A stretch of 64,000 bases of DNA from Thereva unica (GCA_949987705.1 OX465282.1:1228501-1292500), one strand, 5' to 3'. Shown: positions 11,104 through 20,949, counted from the first letter of the stretch. Program-made: numbers and translations. The notes: generated by a model not told the origin, from the sequence alone.

Positions 11104-13195
11104 TAATTATAAATGCACTACGCGCTGGTTCTTTGGCCAATACATAATCAGTCTCCAGTGAGTAGAGTACCAAGGTACAGCAACGTCGATGCCAATGGGA
11201 AGGTAGATAAACTTCATGCCCCAAGATAAGAAAGGTTTGACCTAAATCCAGCAAGAAAAGCTCACGCGATCCCCTGATGACGTTTTGGAAGGAAAGTGCC
11301 GATCACCATAAAAGTTTGGGGAATTGAGTGCTCTCATCAGTTGTGCCACTCTTGCTAAGATCATTCAGCGTACCTTTGGAAACCGTTTGGCACGCAGTTG
11401 TATGCGGTCGTTATGGAATAAGTCTACATTATCTTATCTGTTATGACGAAGCCACTCTTTGTACTAGATGTATTTATCTTCGTACCATGCTTCTTTGACA
11501 GCTGAGTCCTCCCTAAGGCCCTGTATGCGAACAGGTTAACTATTCCATTTGCAGAAATCATTAACGAAATGCATTTTATGTAACCTTCAAAATTTAATTA
11601 TCCTGCAAAGGATTCTCCTGGAAATACCTTTTCAAAATTCATAGCAAGACAAGTTTCCCCCTCCTTTCATTAAAACTAGGATTTACTCACGAAAGAACCT
11701 CAAAGCAAATAACCACGTAACCAGTTCTTATGTTAATTATCCATCCTTAAAATATGACTCGATTAATTTGAATGTGGGAAAACACCTTCTCCACATATGT
11801 CTAACAGCACATTCTCTACCTCGGTTTCTCATCCTCTGCATCCTGCTTCCTGTTTTTGGCGGCGCAGCTGCTGGCACAATTTCATTTAAGTTAACGATAC
11901 CCTAGAAAGCGGAAAATTAATTCTATACCCCCTCCCAAAAAACACGTGCGAAGGGTGTAAATAGGGCTTCAACGACATATGTATGTAGTACTGGGACATG
12001 GCCCTACCGCCTGAACTTCGCACCAAAAATCTTGCAATTTTTCTAGCTTCTATCAAAAATATTTTTAGGCTAGTGTAGTTGAAGGATGATGAGACAGGAT
12101 GTTCGCGCTCGCAAAGGAATTCTCGATAAGAGCACATCTACACATACACGTCCATGTGCTAAGAATTCTAATCAGTCCTACTGGGATCCCCACATCCCTG
12201 CGCCGGGCTGCTTGGTACTATTGGGAATCTCAGGATTTGAATTATCCTCGCCGAGCAGGGTTTATACACTGAAGGAAGGCCTGGGATTCCCGGTCGGGCG
12301 GGAGATTTAAAAATGGTCGGCAGTTGGCAATGGAGTTCACGGGATGGAATTAATGACTCCCAGCACACAGCGGAACTTGGTTAATTATTTTTGAGCCTTT
12401 AACATCCTGATTTATTGCTGAAGCGGGAAAAATATGGTACGTACCAAATTTTGCGTTTCAATGCGTCCTTTTTCCACCATTCCTTTTTTTTAAGGGAAAG
12501 AAGAAGGAATAACTTCCGTCTATGAGAGTGTATACGTGTTGTGTTGTGTAATTTTCTTGAATTACAATTTCTCTTCATGAAATATGATTTCGATTAAGAT
12601 TGGTGCGTACGTACTTATGTCGTATTTTCAAGGCTTTACGTGATGCCTTCTTGGAGCCATGCTAAACGAATACATATGGCCATAGCTAGGCTCGTTATAT
12701 TCGTACTGATTCTGGGAATGAAGGATACAAATGATGTTAAGGGTCGTTAAGTATAAAAATATAACGAGTTTTCGGAATGTAATTATTGTGAATCGTGAAA
12801 TATCCCCGGTTGGGATGATGTTAGGGATTCCGATGATTCCTGATTGCTCAAAAGGATGTTCTATAACCGCAGTAGAGGATAAGTTATATTTGATTTATAA
12901 AATTGGATTATTTCTACGCGAAAGGATCATTGAAATAACCAAGAGGCTTGAACTAGACAGCAACGTTGGCCCGTCAGTACAAATGTATAGGACTAAATGA
13001 GACCTCAGAGGTTTGTCGTGGGTCAATTCTTATCTCAGGTGTTACCCATTGCACTACTAGTCTATTATGTCGTTCACGTAGGACCTAGTAGTAAGCTTAG
13101 CTCGAAGAATAGAAAAATCTAGTATAAATTAAGGGGACTCTGATCGCTTCCTAGCTTCCTCTACATTGCTAAGCAATCTTCGAAGACAGCCAAAA
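11104..13195. other. No gene recognised
   Basis: No coding or repeat signature was recognised on either strand in these 2.1 kb. The open frames at 11886-12137, 12086-12310 and 12731-13000 overlap each other on opposite strands or lack motifs. Confidence 0.5.
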
Positions 13196-13199
13196 ATTC

Positions 13200-13430
13200 A
13201 CCCTGGAAGACACTAGCTGAATGAAGCAATTTGACTGTGGAATAATCTCCCACAATCCATTTTCCGGACTCGTACAACACCCAAAAGTTCAAACTTTAGG
13301 TACATAGCTATCTGTTCTAAATTCCCTGATCTATCATATTAATTTCTATCCTTTAAACCAGCCTTACTGCTAGACTATGGTGCAATGCCCTGAATGACAT
13401 GACTGGGTGTTTGTTTTTTCCACATAAAAA
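13200..13430 (+). mobile_element. 3' end of a CR1/jockey-like retrotransposon
   Basis: A degraded form of the C-terminal phrase LWNNLPQSIF followed by a VQHPKVQ-type word lies at 13235-13295. It is followed by a 3' UTR reading CTTACTGCTAGACTATGG, then CAATGCCCTGAATGACATGAC, and ends in CACATAAAAAA. The same tail occurs at 41.95-42.26 kb and 52.79-52.99 kb and, as a very short copy, in the 3' UTR of the protease at 19.66 kb. Only the last ~200 bp of the element is present, typical of 5'-truncated insertions. Confidence 0.6.
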
Positions 13431-13789
13431 AGAGCAGGCGATAGGATTAGGGGTAAGCATACTGAAGAGGATTGCAATTCGCTAGCCACAAGAACCATAG
13501 CGAGGAGACATCCCCGACGAAAGATATTCGCGTAAAAAACTATGACATAGCTCTTGTCAGACTGGGATTCCTCCCAATCTCCCCTAGTATGATTCTCGAT
13601 ATCCAAAACTACTCTGAAATGTATTGTTGTGTCTCTACGACTTCTCGACCCATCAACCTGCTTCAGCGGCGGTGTGTAGATCACCTATGCTTCAATAACG
13701 ATTGCGCTCAAGATCCCTTTACTACAAAATATGCCACTTTTTAATCATGACCAAACTCCCTTAGCTTGATAGCACACCTGAGACACACT

Positions 13790-15060
13790 AACCTCTAAAC
13801 CCCACATGGTCTTTTCTAAGACCCACCCCAGTATGAAAGCCCACACTAAGCCATCCCAGCGAAGCTCAACTAATTTCAAGCAATTGGCGTTTTCTAAAGC
13901 TCACCAAAAAAAAGCTCACCACACGGGTTCTTGAAACGAATAAAGCTCACACCTAAGACCACAATCGATGACGTCACTGGTCTCACAAACCTATAATTAT
14001 ACTAGCTATACAGCTATTTACAGGCGATGGCAGAAAAGTCCGGCAGGAGTTAGAATAAAGGAAGGACAAGAAAGAGGGAAAAAACCAAGACACGGAGTTC
14101 GTTCGAAAGACTCGGATTCATAGTTGGGCGCCCTTACTCTAGGTTCAGGGTCAGATTTAATCATAGGCGGAGGCACATAGATTATGTTTCTATTGAAAAT
14201 GATCATGGAAATTTTTGCTTTGAAATATATTTACAACTCGAGCTATATCAAACTATGCAATAACCTTGACAAGAAGTTAAGACTTGGTCCCGCTAGGCTT
14301 CGCGAACTTGATAAGGGAGAAGCTTAGATATATAAATGCTGTGCTGTGTGCTGTGATTCATCATTTTATCATCATAACATTGTGTTTTAATACCCCTATT
14401 CATATCGAGCCCGCCGAGCCATGTTTAGTAGCATAATTATGTTGGTCCGAGGCCACCTATTGCGCAATCGAGCTTTTCATTTGTATCTTGAGCTGAAGCT
14501 TTTGCGGTTTGTGTCCTGGTAAGCGTTTGCGGTTTGGTGAACTTATAATGTTTCACATACAAATCGGCCTATGTCCCATGAAAAATTAAAGGAGTGTTAT
14601 GTATGTATACAAATCGGATTTTGAAGCTAACCTAAGTAAATTTTTATAAGAGTTTTACACACAAAACACACGCACATCCCCGACATAACTAGATAGTCTA
14701 GACAAACCAGGCAGATCCGACAGACAGGCAGATCAGCTGACTACCTAGATATACATATGTATAGGTTGTACTACCTAGTAGATTACCCCAGCGTGAAAGC
14801 TCACCCAATACCCACTACAGCGAAGTTTAACGAATTTTACACCGCTGCTGGCGCAAAAGTTCACAAAAAATCTCAACAAACCGCAAAAACTTCCCAAGAC
14901 ATAAATCGCAAACGCTTCAGGCCAAGACATAAACCGGCCCGGAGCTACATAGCTATACTACTATGCTTTTCCCTATATATGTGGGTATCCGCAATATCTA
15001 ATGCTGGAAAGAAAGATCGATGTGTGTATGTAATACGAACATGCCGCGCAAATTAGATAG
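13790..15060. repeat. Cluster of related direct and inverted repeats
   Basis: The word series at 13825-13900 (AGTATGAAAGCCCACAC, CCAGCGAAGCTCAACTAATTT) recurs in the same direction at 14787-14850 (GCGTGAAAGCTCACCC, CAGCGAAGTTTAACGAATTT). In addition, 14499-14545 (GCTTTTGCGGTTTGTGTCCTGG, with GCGTTTGCGGTTTGG) is the inverted form of 14875-14925. The whole resembles a decayed MITE or foldback element that exists in more than one piece here. I find no open frame of interest in it. Confidence 0.4.
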
Positions 15061-15087
15061 CTTTTACAGAGCAACGACGAAGCGAAG

Positions 15088-15169
15088 TAACCCGGGGGCT
15101 ACACGATCAATTTTACTACTGCAATGCAATATTGCAATTGAAAAAATTGACCGTGCAGCCCCCGGGTAA
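15088..15169. repeat. 82-bp imperfect palindrome with SmaI-like ends
   Basis: The arm at 15088-15113 (TAACCCGGGGGCTACACG then ATCAATTTT) pairs with 15142-15169 (AAAATTGACCGTGCAGCCC then CCGGGTAAG) around an ATTGCAATTG-centred loop that is itself self-complementary. It lies just 5' of the Tc1 remnant. It could be a tiny MITE or a hairpin-forming regulatory segment; no target duplication was identified. Confidence 0.6.
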
Positions 15170-15232
15170 GAAAATCTCTTGTTCTGTTGTGGGGTACAGT
15201 ACAGTCAACGTCGCAACTCGATGTACCTAGAG

Positions 15233-16028
15233 CAGTGGTTCCCAAACTTTATTTTGTACGGAACCTTTCTACAATGTATAAAATTTGGCGGAACCCAACG
15301 ATGAAAAAATTAAATAATATATGATATATGTAGGTATATATTTATCCTTTAATATATTTTAAAACGTTTTTATTAGCTCTCTTTCTTGTCTGTCTGTTTG
15401 TCCGGTACATATCATGTAATCGATTGAATACTGCCGGTTACCCGATCACCATGAAATTTTGCACACAACTTCAGCTCCGAAGACAATGCAATGTGGTATA
15501 CTCATTATACCGTTATATCCATGGCGGCCGTCTCAAGAGGGCGGATTACTGTTTCTTCGCGGAACAAATTTTGTAATCAATTTTTCAAATACTTTCGAAT
15601 ATCCTATCATGCTGAAATTTTGCATACAGCTTTAGCTCCGATGACAATGCAAGATGATATACTCAATATGCCTTTAGATCCATGGCGGCAGTCTCAGGAG
15701 GGCGGATTGAAATATTCTTCACAACCCCTTCGACATGTATATCAAATGAAAGGATATGATAAGTAGAACACCATAAGCAATAGAGTATACTCAATATATC
15801 GTTTGGCATATTATGGCAGCCATCTCAAGATGCTACACGGCGTGACGTAGACCAAATATCAAGGAAGAAGGGCCACTCGCACTTTCTGATTAGCAAGGCC
15901 GCGTTAAACGGCCGGCGCAGCACCAGTGAGTCTGCGAATGTATTTGCGCTTCGGCGCTGGTGACATGGAACCCTAAATTTTTTTCGTGGAACCGTAAGGT
16001 TCCGCGGAACCCACTTTGGGAATCACTG
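15233..16028. mobile_element. hAT-type MITE with perfect 8-bp target duplication
   Basis: The termini are CAGTGGTTCCCAAACTTT at the left and the inverted AGTGGGTTCCGCGG...-type end finishing in TTTGGGAATCACTG at the right. The 14-15-bp ends differ at two positions. The flanks are identical 8-bp sequences ACCTAGAG at 15225-15232 and 16029-16036, diagnostic of hAT transposition. The element is 796 bp, codes for nothing recognisable and carries internal direct repeats. It interrupts the Tc1-type element, so it is younger than that element. The CAGTGGTTCCCAAACT end is a widespread hAT terminus. Confidence 0.9.
15440..15840. repeat. ~170-bp degenerate tandem repeat inside the hAT MITE
   Basis: The series ATGAAATTTTGCACACAACT, then CAGCTCCGAAGACAATGCAA, then ATACTCA..AT, then ATCCATGGCGGCCGTCTCA, then GAGGGCGGATT occurs at about 15450-15550 and again at about 15610-15710. 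A third, poorer copy ends near 15830 (TATGGCAGCCATCTCAAGA). The period is about 165-170 bp. Such subterminal repeats are common in hAT MITEs. Confidence 0.65.
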
Positions 16029-16109
16029 ACCTAGAGCAACGGTACGGGATACCATTAGTCGATATCGGGAGACTAGCTCATACACACAAAAGGTCAGCTC
16101 AAGGCAGAC

Positions 16110-16830
16110 ATGGTTGCACTTCCCCCGAGACGATCGCTTTATTGTCACAAATCTGTTGGAAGATCGTTTTCCTCTGCTACTGAAGCTCGTATGGGTCTGT
16201 TTGAGTTCAGAAATGTTAGTGTAAGTGAACGTACGATTAGAATAAGATTGGCAGAAAGAAATTTAAGGGCTTTTCATCCAGCTCGCGCCCCACAACTTCT
16301 CCCGCAGCACCGTAAAGCTATAAAATGGTTTTGCGATTTTACTATATAGCAGTGGAAGGGCGTAACAGTTTTCAGATGAGAGCAGAAAAGCCTTGAGAAG
16401 TCCAGATGAGCGTCACCGCGTCTACAGACGTAAAAATGAGGAGTTTGCTCCCTGTGCTACAACCGGTGGGTTATCAAGGTGGATCGGTAATGATTTGGAG
16501 AGGTATGTCTTACGAAGCCCTACCGATCTTGTCGTTTTTGATAGGGGCAGTGTGAACGCTCAGAGGTACGTGAAAGAAGTTCTCCAAGACCATGTCGTAC
16601 CGTTTGCTCCATTTATTGGAGAAAATTTTAGGTTAATGCATGATAACTCACGTTGCCACTTCGCTAGATATGTATGTCACACAATACCTTAATGAGATCG
16701 ATATTCAAACTTTGCTAGGGCCAGCGCGCAGTCCTGATTTTAAACCAATCGAATACGGCTCACCACAGATTCAGCCTACCGAACTCCAGACCCTGCCTAG
16801 GCTACCAAGGACCATGCAATATGTGTACTG
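16110..16830 (+). pseudogene. Tc1-type transposase pseudogene
   Basis: The N-terminal part contains a helix-turn-helix-like block RNVSVSERTIRIRLAERNLR (residues ~33-52), typical of Tc1 DNA-binding regions. The stretch after 16330 is frameshifted. It resumes with RSPDERHRVYRRKNEEFAPC, DLVVFDRGSVNAQRYVKEVL and LMHDNSRCH, the last holding the second catalytic Asp (MHDN.R.H). A further frameshift near 16660 leads to GPARSPDFKPIEY, the third acidic site of the DD34D/E triad. The first Asp block (DESRF) is destroyed near 16370. In intact elements the enzyme excises and reinserts the transposon at TA. Confidence 0.85.
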
Positions 16831-16905
16831 TAAGGAAGATATAGGGACCTCTGTTATTTTATTTCAGAGGTGTAGGTCCAACATACGTTCAGGATAAGAA
16901 CAATT

Positions 16906-18653
16906 TTAAACGCCTGTAATTCTCTGCCGTTTAATATCCCCGCCTAGTCATCTTCTGAATAAAGATTGCTTCACGATTAAATTTTAAAATCAAAACCATG
17001 TACAACACTAAGCTAATATTTGGTGTAGCACTATCACTGCTCTATGTCTAAACTCATTATCCAATCAAGTTCTACTGACCTTCTTCAACTAGTAATACTC
17101 CAGAACACAAAGCAATGAAATTAAGGATGTTAAAAAATTTACAAAGCTAACCTCCATCTCTCTTTAAAGAAAAACTTGTAAACGAACAACTTGCATAAAT
17201 TGTTTGTTGAACAAAAGTTGGAAGTGCACTATTACTGCACAATTGCAGCATTATGCAGAATAGTATCGTACAAAGAATCTCCTATATAAGTTTATCGCAT
17301 CCATGTACAAACACATATGAATATATGAAAGCTTCAAAAATCCTTCCCGGGGCTAAGCTATTTCCGAGGAATATTGTCAGCCCCAGCCGGATAACATGAC
17401 TTCGTAGATTGTTAAGAAGTGCATGAAGTTGAATTGTCCCTGGGCGGAAAATATTCCCGAGGAGCTGCTGTAGACCAGCAGCTGACGGTAATGCTTTTTC
17501 AGAGTAAAACTTCAAAACTTTCATAAAGAATGAACAAAAAAACGTCACAAGATTTTTTATAATAAAAAAAACAAGTCCTTTTTTTTCACAGTTCCACTTG
17601 TGATTTCGAAGAAGAAAGTGGCATCCTCGACACGAGCTCCTCTCACCATCTTCAGCTACACACACACAGATTGGACAACGTTTGGATCTAGTGAAATCTT
17701 TTATTTTCATTTCTTCTCATTTTGGCTGGGACCCGGTGAAAGCGTGATATGAATTTTCTCACCACTATTCCTCACCATGGTGCCGATAAAGGACCTTACC
17801 TACTTCGACCTGGCAGCGTCCCCCACCCCCGCGGAATGGAATTTAATAATAGTCTATCATTACTGATCACCCTTTCCTTTTTAGTTATTTACTCCCAGTG
17901 GCGAATTATTTGCAAAAATGTGTTCCTCTCCATGCTTACTACGTCATTAGTTCACATCCACGTGCGATTAGATACGTGACGGGAATTGCAATCACCTTTA
18001 TTTTCCCTACAAGGATAAAACACGACGAGTTATGATGCGTGCTCCTTAAGCTAGGACCAAGTTTTTGTTGCTGATGCTGTTGTTGTTGGTCCTTAGATTC
18101 TGGCTTTGGCTTTGGTTTAACTTTGTTTTGTCTGAAAGAAGAGAAGAAATTTGGTTCTGTTGTACACACGAACAGTGTGACACGTGCTAATAGTGGTGAC
18201 AGTTAAGAAATTCGTCCTTTTTGGCTGGATTAATCTTTCTTCATATTATGACTTAATCAAAGTTACTGTCGAGATCTTAATTTTATTGTATGGGAATGTT
18301 TGTTTCGGTGTTGTGAATTAGTTGGGTCTTCTGGGAAATTGTTAAGTTGTGGTATTATGTTGCGGCACAGACTGAATTGGTGCCTTTATTGTGAAACCTA
18401 CACCTTGTAAATTTAATTAGAAGTTCATTAACACATCGAATACTAAAAAACTCCGTTCCCATTGGTTATGATAAATTGTAAATTATAAAAGCGAGACAGA
18501 AATAGAACTAAGGTAGTCCGCAGACGACCTAGTCATAATGCCAGGAATATTGCTAATCCTGATTAGTAAAATTATGCAAGGATGCCTGCACAGAGCTAAG
18601 CAGACTGCGATCTGTCAGTCGACAGTCGATATTATATACTGGATAGACATGCC
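16906..18653. other. No clear gene; one possible exon
   Basis: This stretch holds no recognisable protein apart from a weak exon candidate at 17996-18131 on the minus strand. A 142-codon minus-strand frame at 17282-17710 shows no motif, low-complexity Lys/Phe-rich content and no supporting signals, and I do not call it. Confidence 0.5.
17996..18131 (-). CDS. Possible internal exon, K/P and Q-rich
   Basis: On the minus strand a long pyrimidine tract ends in TTCTTCTCTTCTTTCAG at about 18148-18132, a strong splice-acceptor look. It is followed by an open frame reading QNKVKPKPKPESKD, then a QQQQHQQQ run, then KLGPSLR. A fair donor, AAG/GTGATT, lies at 17996/17995. Low-complexity Lys-Pro and poly-Gln segments are common in fly regulatory proteins and unlike the transposons nearby. 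No neighbouring exons were recognised, so this could be chance or a CAA-repeat in noncoding DNA. Confidence 0.25.
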
Positions 18654-18661
18654 CTCACTCT

Positions 18662-19147
18662 CAGGGCCGGCGCTTGATTTTTTGGCGCCCGGTGCAGTAT
18701 ACCATATTGCGCCCCCTCAGCTGTTCATTTTTTATAGCACTGAAGGTCAATGGAAAAAGACACAAATACTGTGAAGTTAAAATGCAGGCACGGGAACACT
18801 ATTTTAATTTTTTTCCAAGCTTTAAATTTGTTTCTTAAAATCTTTATTTCTGAAATTGCACTCGGTGCAATTGAACCATTGTACCTATGAAACTTCGGCG
18901 ATTTCAACGTCTTCAGAACAGAGGCGTTCCAGGTGTCTCTCGCCGAATTATTGATCTAGAATAATGCGACTGGTGCGAACTGCAAATCAAGAACTATGGC
19001 ACCATACCGGCCAAGAAAGGACAAGCGACAATGTTCGTTTAATATATGAAAATCAAGGCACGGGAACATTTTCAATTTTTTTAAGCGCCTCGCACAATTG
19101 CGCCCGGTGCAAGTGCACCATTTGCACCTATGAAAGCGCCGACCCTG
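18662..19147. mobile_element. hAT MITE, GGCCGGCGC family, copy A
   Basis: The ends are CAGGGCCGGCGCTTGATTTT at the left and the inverse of CAGGGTCGGCGCTTTCATAG at the right, flanked by a perfect 8-bp target duplication CTCACTCT at 18654-18661 and 19148-19155. Subterminal words CGCCCGGTGCA and TTGCACCGGGCGCAATT are shared with copies at 47.5 and 51.2 kb, and this copy lies in the opposite orientation. The right subterminal block (GGCACGGGAACA, then AATTGCxCxCGGTGCAA) is present twice, at 18786-18897 and 19053-19147, so the copy carries an internal duplication. Confidence 0.92.
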
Positions 19148-19155
19148 CTCACTCT

Positions 19156-19545
19156 AACCTCCAGGGTGAAATTTGTGAGTCTAATCCTACATGCAAGACG
19201 TAACTGAAAGTCGAACACCTACTTAAGCGTAAAGAGAGCCTGCATAGCTTTCTACGCCTGCAAAAGAAGTTTCGGCGAGAAATGCAGTTTCAAAGCCAAG
19301 CTGAGTATTTCACGTGTGGCTGCGAAGAGAAAAAGGGAAGCACTTCTGAAAAATGAAAGAGTAACGCAGAGTAAATTCTTCAGCGAAACTGCGAAGTAGT
19401 TTTGAGGGGATTAAGATTAAATCATATACAAAGATTATAAATAGCCTAGGTGACAAAAGCGACCTCTGGGGAACCCCAGCAGAGGTGTGCTGGAATTTGT
19501 ATTATCCAGAGGTGGTAGTCATGATCAGTAATAACAATCAATGAA
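19156..19545. other. No gene recognised between MITE and protease locus
   Basis: A readable but unassignable run of codons (KRKESLHSFLRLQKKFRREM near 19230-19290) occurs here without a start, a terminator or family resemblance. A retrotransposon scrap is possible (GDKSDLWGTPAE near 19450), but I cannot support a call. Confidence 0.35.
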
Positions 19546-19566
19546 TTTTATACAAAAACACAAACT

Positions 19567-19572
19567 TTTATT
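19567..19572 (-). terminator. Polyadenylation signal of protease 1
   Basis: The minus strand reads TTTAATAAAAGTTTGTG about 95 bp past the stop codon of the 19663-20478 gene. The equivalent signal (AATAAAGTTTTT) lies at 23851-23856 after the paralogue, so it belongs to the duplicated unit. Confidence 0.65.
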
Positions 19573-19581
19573 AAATAAATA

Positions 19582-19634
19582 TTTTTTTTTTATGTGGCAG
19601 TGCTAAGCTCAGGAGTCACCCTTTGTTTGTAGTA
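19582..19634 (-). mobile_element. Tiny 3' retroposon tail in the protease 1 3' UTR
   Basis: Read in the gene's direction, this ~52-bp piece is ACAAAGGGTGACTCCTGAGC, then TTAGCACTGCCACATAAAAA with a ~10-A tail. It matches the last ~45 bp of the CR1/jockey-like element at 42208-42252 at most positions. The paralogous protease at 23892 lacks it, having only a short AT-rich stretch at the same place. So an extremely 5'-truncated retroposition landed between the stop codon and the poly(A) signal after the gene duplication. Confidence 0.7.
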
Positions 19635-19662
19635 TAAAAAATACTTCTACTAAAATTACTAA

Positions 19663-20478
19663 TTAATTATTTCCACTCTCATAATTACTTTTCTCTTCTT
19701 CGATCCAATCAATAAATGCAGAAACACGAACATAAACCGACGGAGAAAATGGTTTACCACAAGGAATTGCTCCCCATGAAACAACACCGATCACTTCATC
19801 TAAACCATCACTATTTTTCTGAGATAATGGACCACCAGAATCAGAACTACATGCTGATATACCTTCAGCTGGTGATGCTGTGCAAATGTTAGTACTATCT
19901 ATGGCCGATGTTGAGAAAGATTCTTCACATTCTTCATTCGTCATTAGATGAAGATCAGCAGTTTGCAGAATGTCTGGACGAACACTTGACCAATCTTTCG
20001 ATATTACTCCCCATCCATAAAGTTGAGCGATACCAGTTGGTATCGAATCCTTTTGTGGTAGAAGTATTGGCTTAACTCGATCGGTCCATTCAAATGGAGT
20101 TTCGGTGTAGATCAGTCCGATGTCATATGGAGTTGGTCCACCAGCGTAGAGCTTGTTCACTGTTTTGTAGGTAACACTACGTTCCTGACTGCTATCTTCA
20201 TGGATCTTAATGTTATATCTTCCAGCCATGATCCGTAGGTTTTCGTTTTTGACATCAGCCGACAAACAGTGAGCAGCTGTTAAGACCCAGTGTTTGTCGA
20301 TTATTGCACCTCCACAGGAGTGGAAGTAGCTTCCGTCTCTAGGTGATTTTACTTGTAGGGACACTATATGGGGCGCCCTTCCTGGAATGGCATCCTTTCC
20401 TCCTGCTATTCTGAAGGTGGGATGACAGTAGGATAAAGCTACCATCGAAAGTAGTACTAATAGCGCACTGTGATACAT
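19663..20478 (-). CDS. Secreted chymotrypsin-fold serine protease 1
   Basis: This intact 271-residue gene codes for a peptidase family S1A enzyme. A hydrophobic signal peptide covers residues ~1-18. A very short propeptide ends at Arg23, and cleavage there would free IAGGKDAIPG (residue 24 onward), so activation is probably by a trypsin. The catalytic triad is His70 (TAAHC), Asp119 (YDIGL) and Ser214 (SSDSGGPL). Three disulphides are expected: 55-71, 184-199 and 210-240. Position 189 is Ser208, which with Gly216 and Ser226 points to a chymotrypsin/elastase-type pocket rather than trypsin. The usual Gly193 of GDSGGP is Ser212, which is odd because its backbone NH forms the oxyanion hole. No clip or other domain is present. 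The promoter's GATA sites suggest a midgut digestive role (inference). Its paralogue lies 3.4 kb away at 23892-24704. Confidence 0.95.
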   Translation of the reverse strand: MYHSALLVLLSMVALSYCHPTFRIAGGKDAIPGRAPHIVSLQVKSPRDGSYFHSCGGAIIDKHWVLTAAHCLSADVKNENLRIMAGRYNIKIHEDSSQERSVTYKTVNKLYAGGPTPYDIGLIYTETPFEWTDRVKPILLPQKDSIPTGIAQLYGWGVISKDWSSVRPDILQTADLHLMTNEECEESFSTSAIDSTNICTASPAEGISACSSDSGGPLSQKNSDGLDEVIGVVSWGAIPCGKPFSPSVYVRVSAFIDWIEEEKSNYESGNN

Positions 20479-20600
20479 TGTTTGTTCTAGTTTTGAGCTT
20501 ACTACTTGAACTGATACAAATGTGCAATCGCTTCTGTATTTTATACTTATTTAAAATCGCTATCTTATCTCTGGAAAATCCATTGTCTAAGGTTTTGCGT
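20479..20600 (-). promoter_or_regulatory. Core promoter and GATA sites of protease 1
   Basis: On the minus strand TATAAAAT lies at 20545-20538 and an arthropod initiator ATCAGTT at 20515-20509. The spacing puts the start about 31-33 bp after the TATA box and gives a ~34-nt 5' UTR before the ATG at 20478. Just upstream, AGATAAGATA at 20570-20561 contains two overlapping GATA sites, and another AGATAAG lies at about 20619-20625 on the plus strand. GATA factors drive insect midgut digestive enzyme genes. The same block precedes the paralogue. Confidence 0.75.
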
Positions 20601-20949
20601 TTAAGTAACTTTAAATCGCAGATAAGTGGAAAAACCTAATAAATTTTGGAATCTCCAAAAAGATTTCGTTATCTATAAGTTTAAAAACGTGAAATCAATC
20701 CATTCAAGATTTTCATTGATATTTTTTTTTTTTTTTTTTTTTTCAATTAAATATCGTGCTTTGATAACATTTCATATATGGAAGGTATTTTTAGAAAAAG
20801 AGGAAGTTGAGTATAGTTAATTTTTAATTCTTAATTGGTTTTGGTATCTTCAGTTGGAAGGGATTTATCTTATAACGGACAGAACAGTCCTTTCTGAAAA
20901 ATTCCGTGATAGACCAAACCCAAAGTTAACATTTCAAGCCTCCAGAACA

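Larger units (their letters stand above)
15197..16905 (+). mobile_element. Dead Tc1-type transposon (5' part and transposase)
   Basis: A TACAGTCAACGTCGCAAC start near 15199 fits a Tc1-type terminal repeat next to a TA dinucleotide, and a broken Tc1 transposase follows at 16110-16830. No matching inverted end was found downstream, so the 3' terminus is lost or unrecognised. A complete hAT MITE sits between the presumed left end and the transposase start. Boundaries are approximate. Confidence 0.6.

Noticed and set aside
17282..17710. 142-codon minus-strand open frame
   Set aside because: It has a Met start and some length but no motif, a low-complexity centre coded by A/T runs, and no promoter or splice signals.
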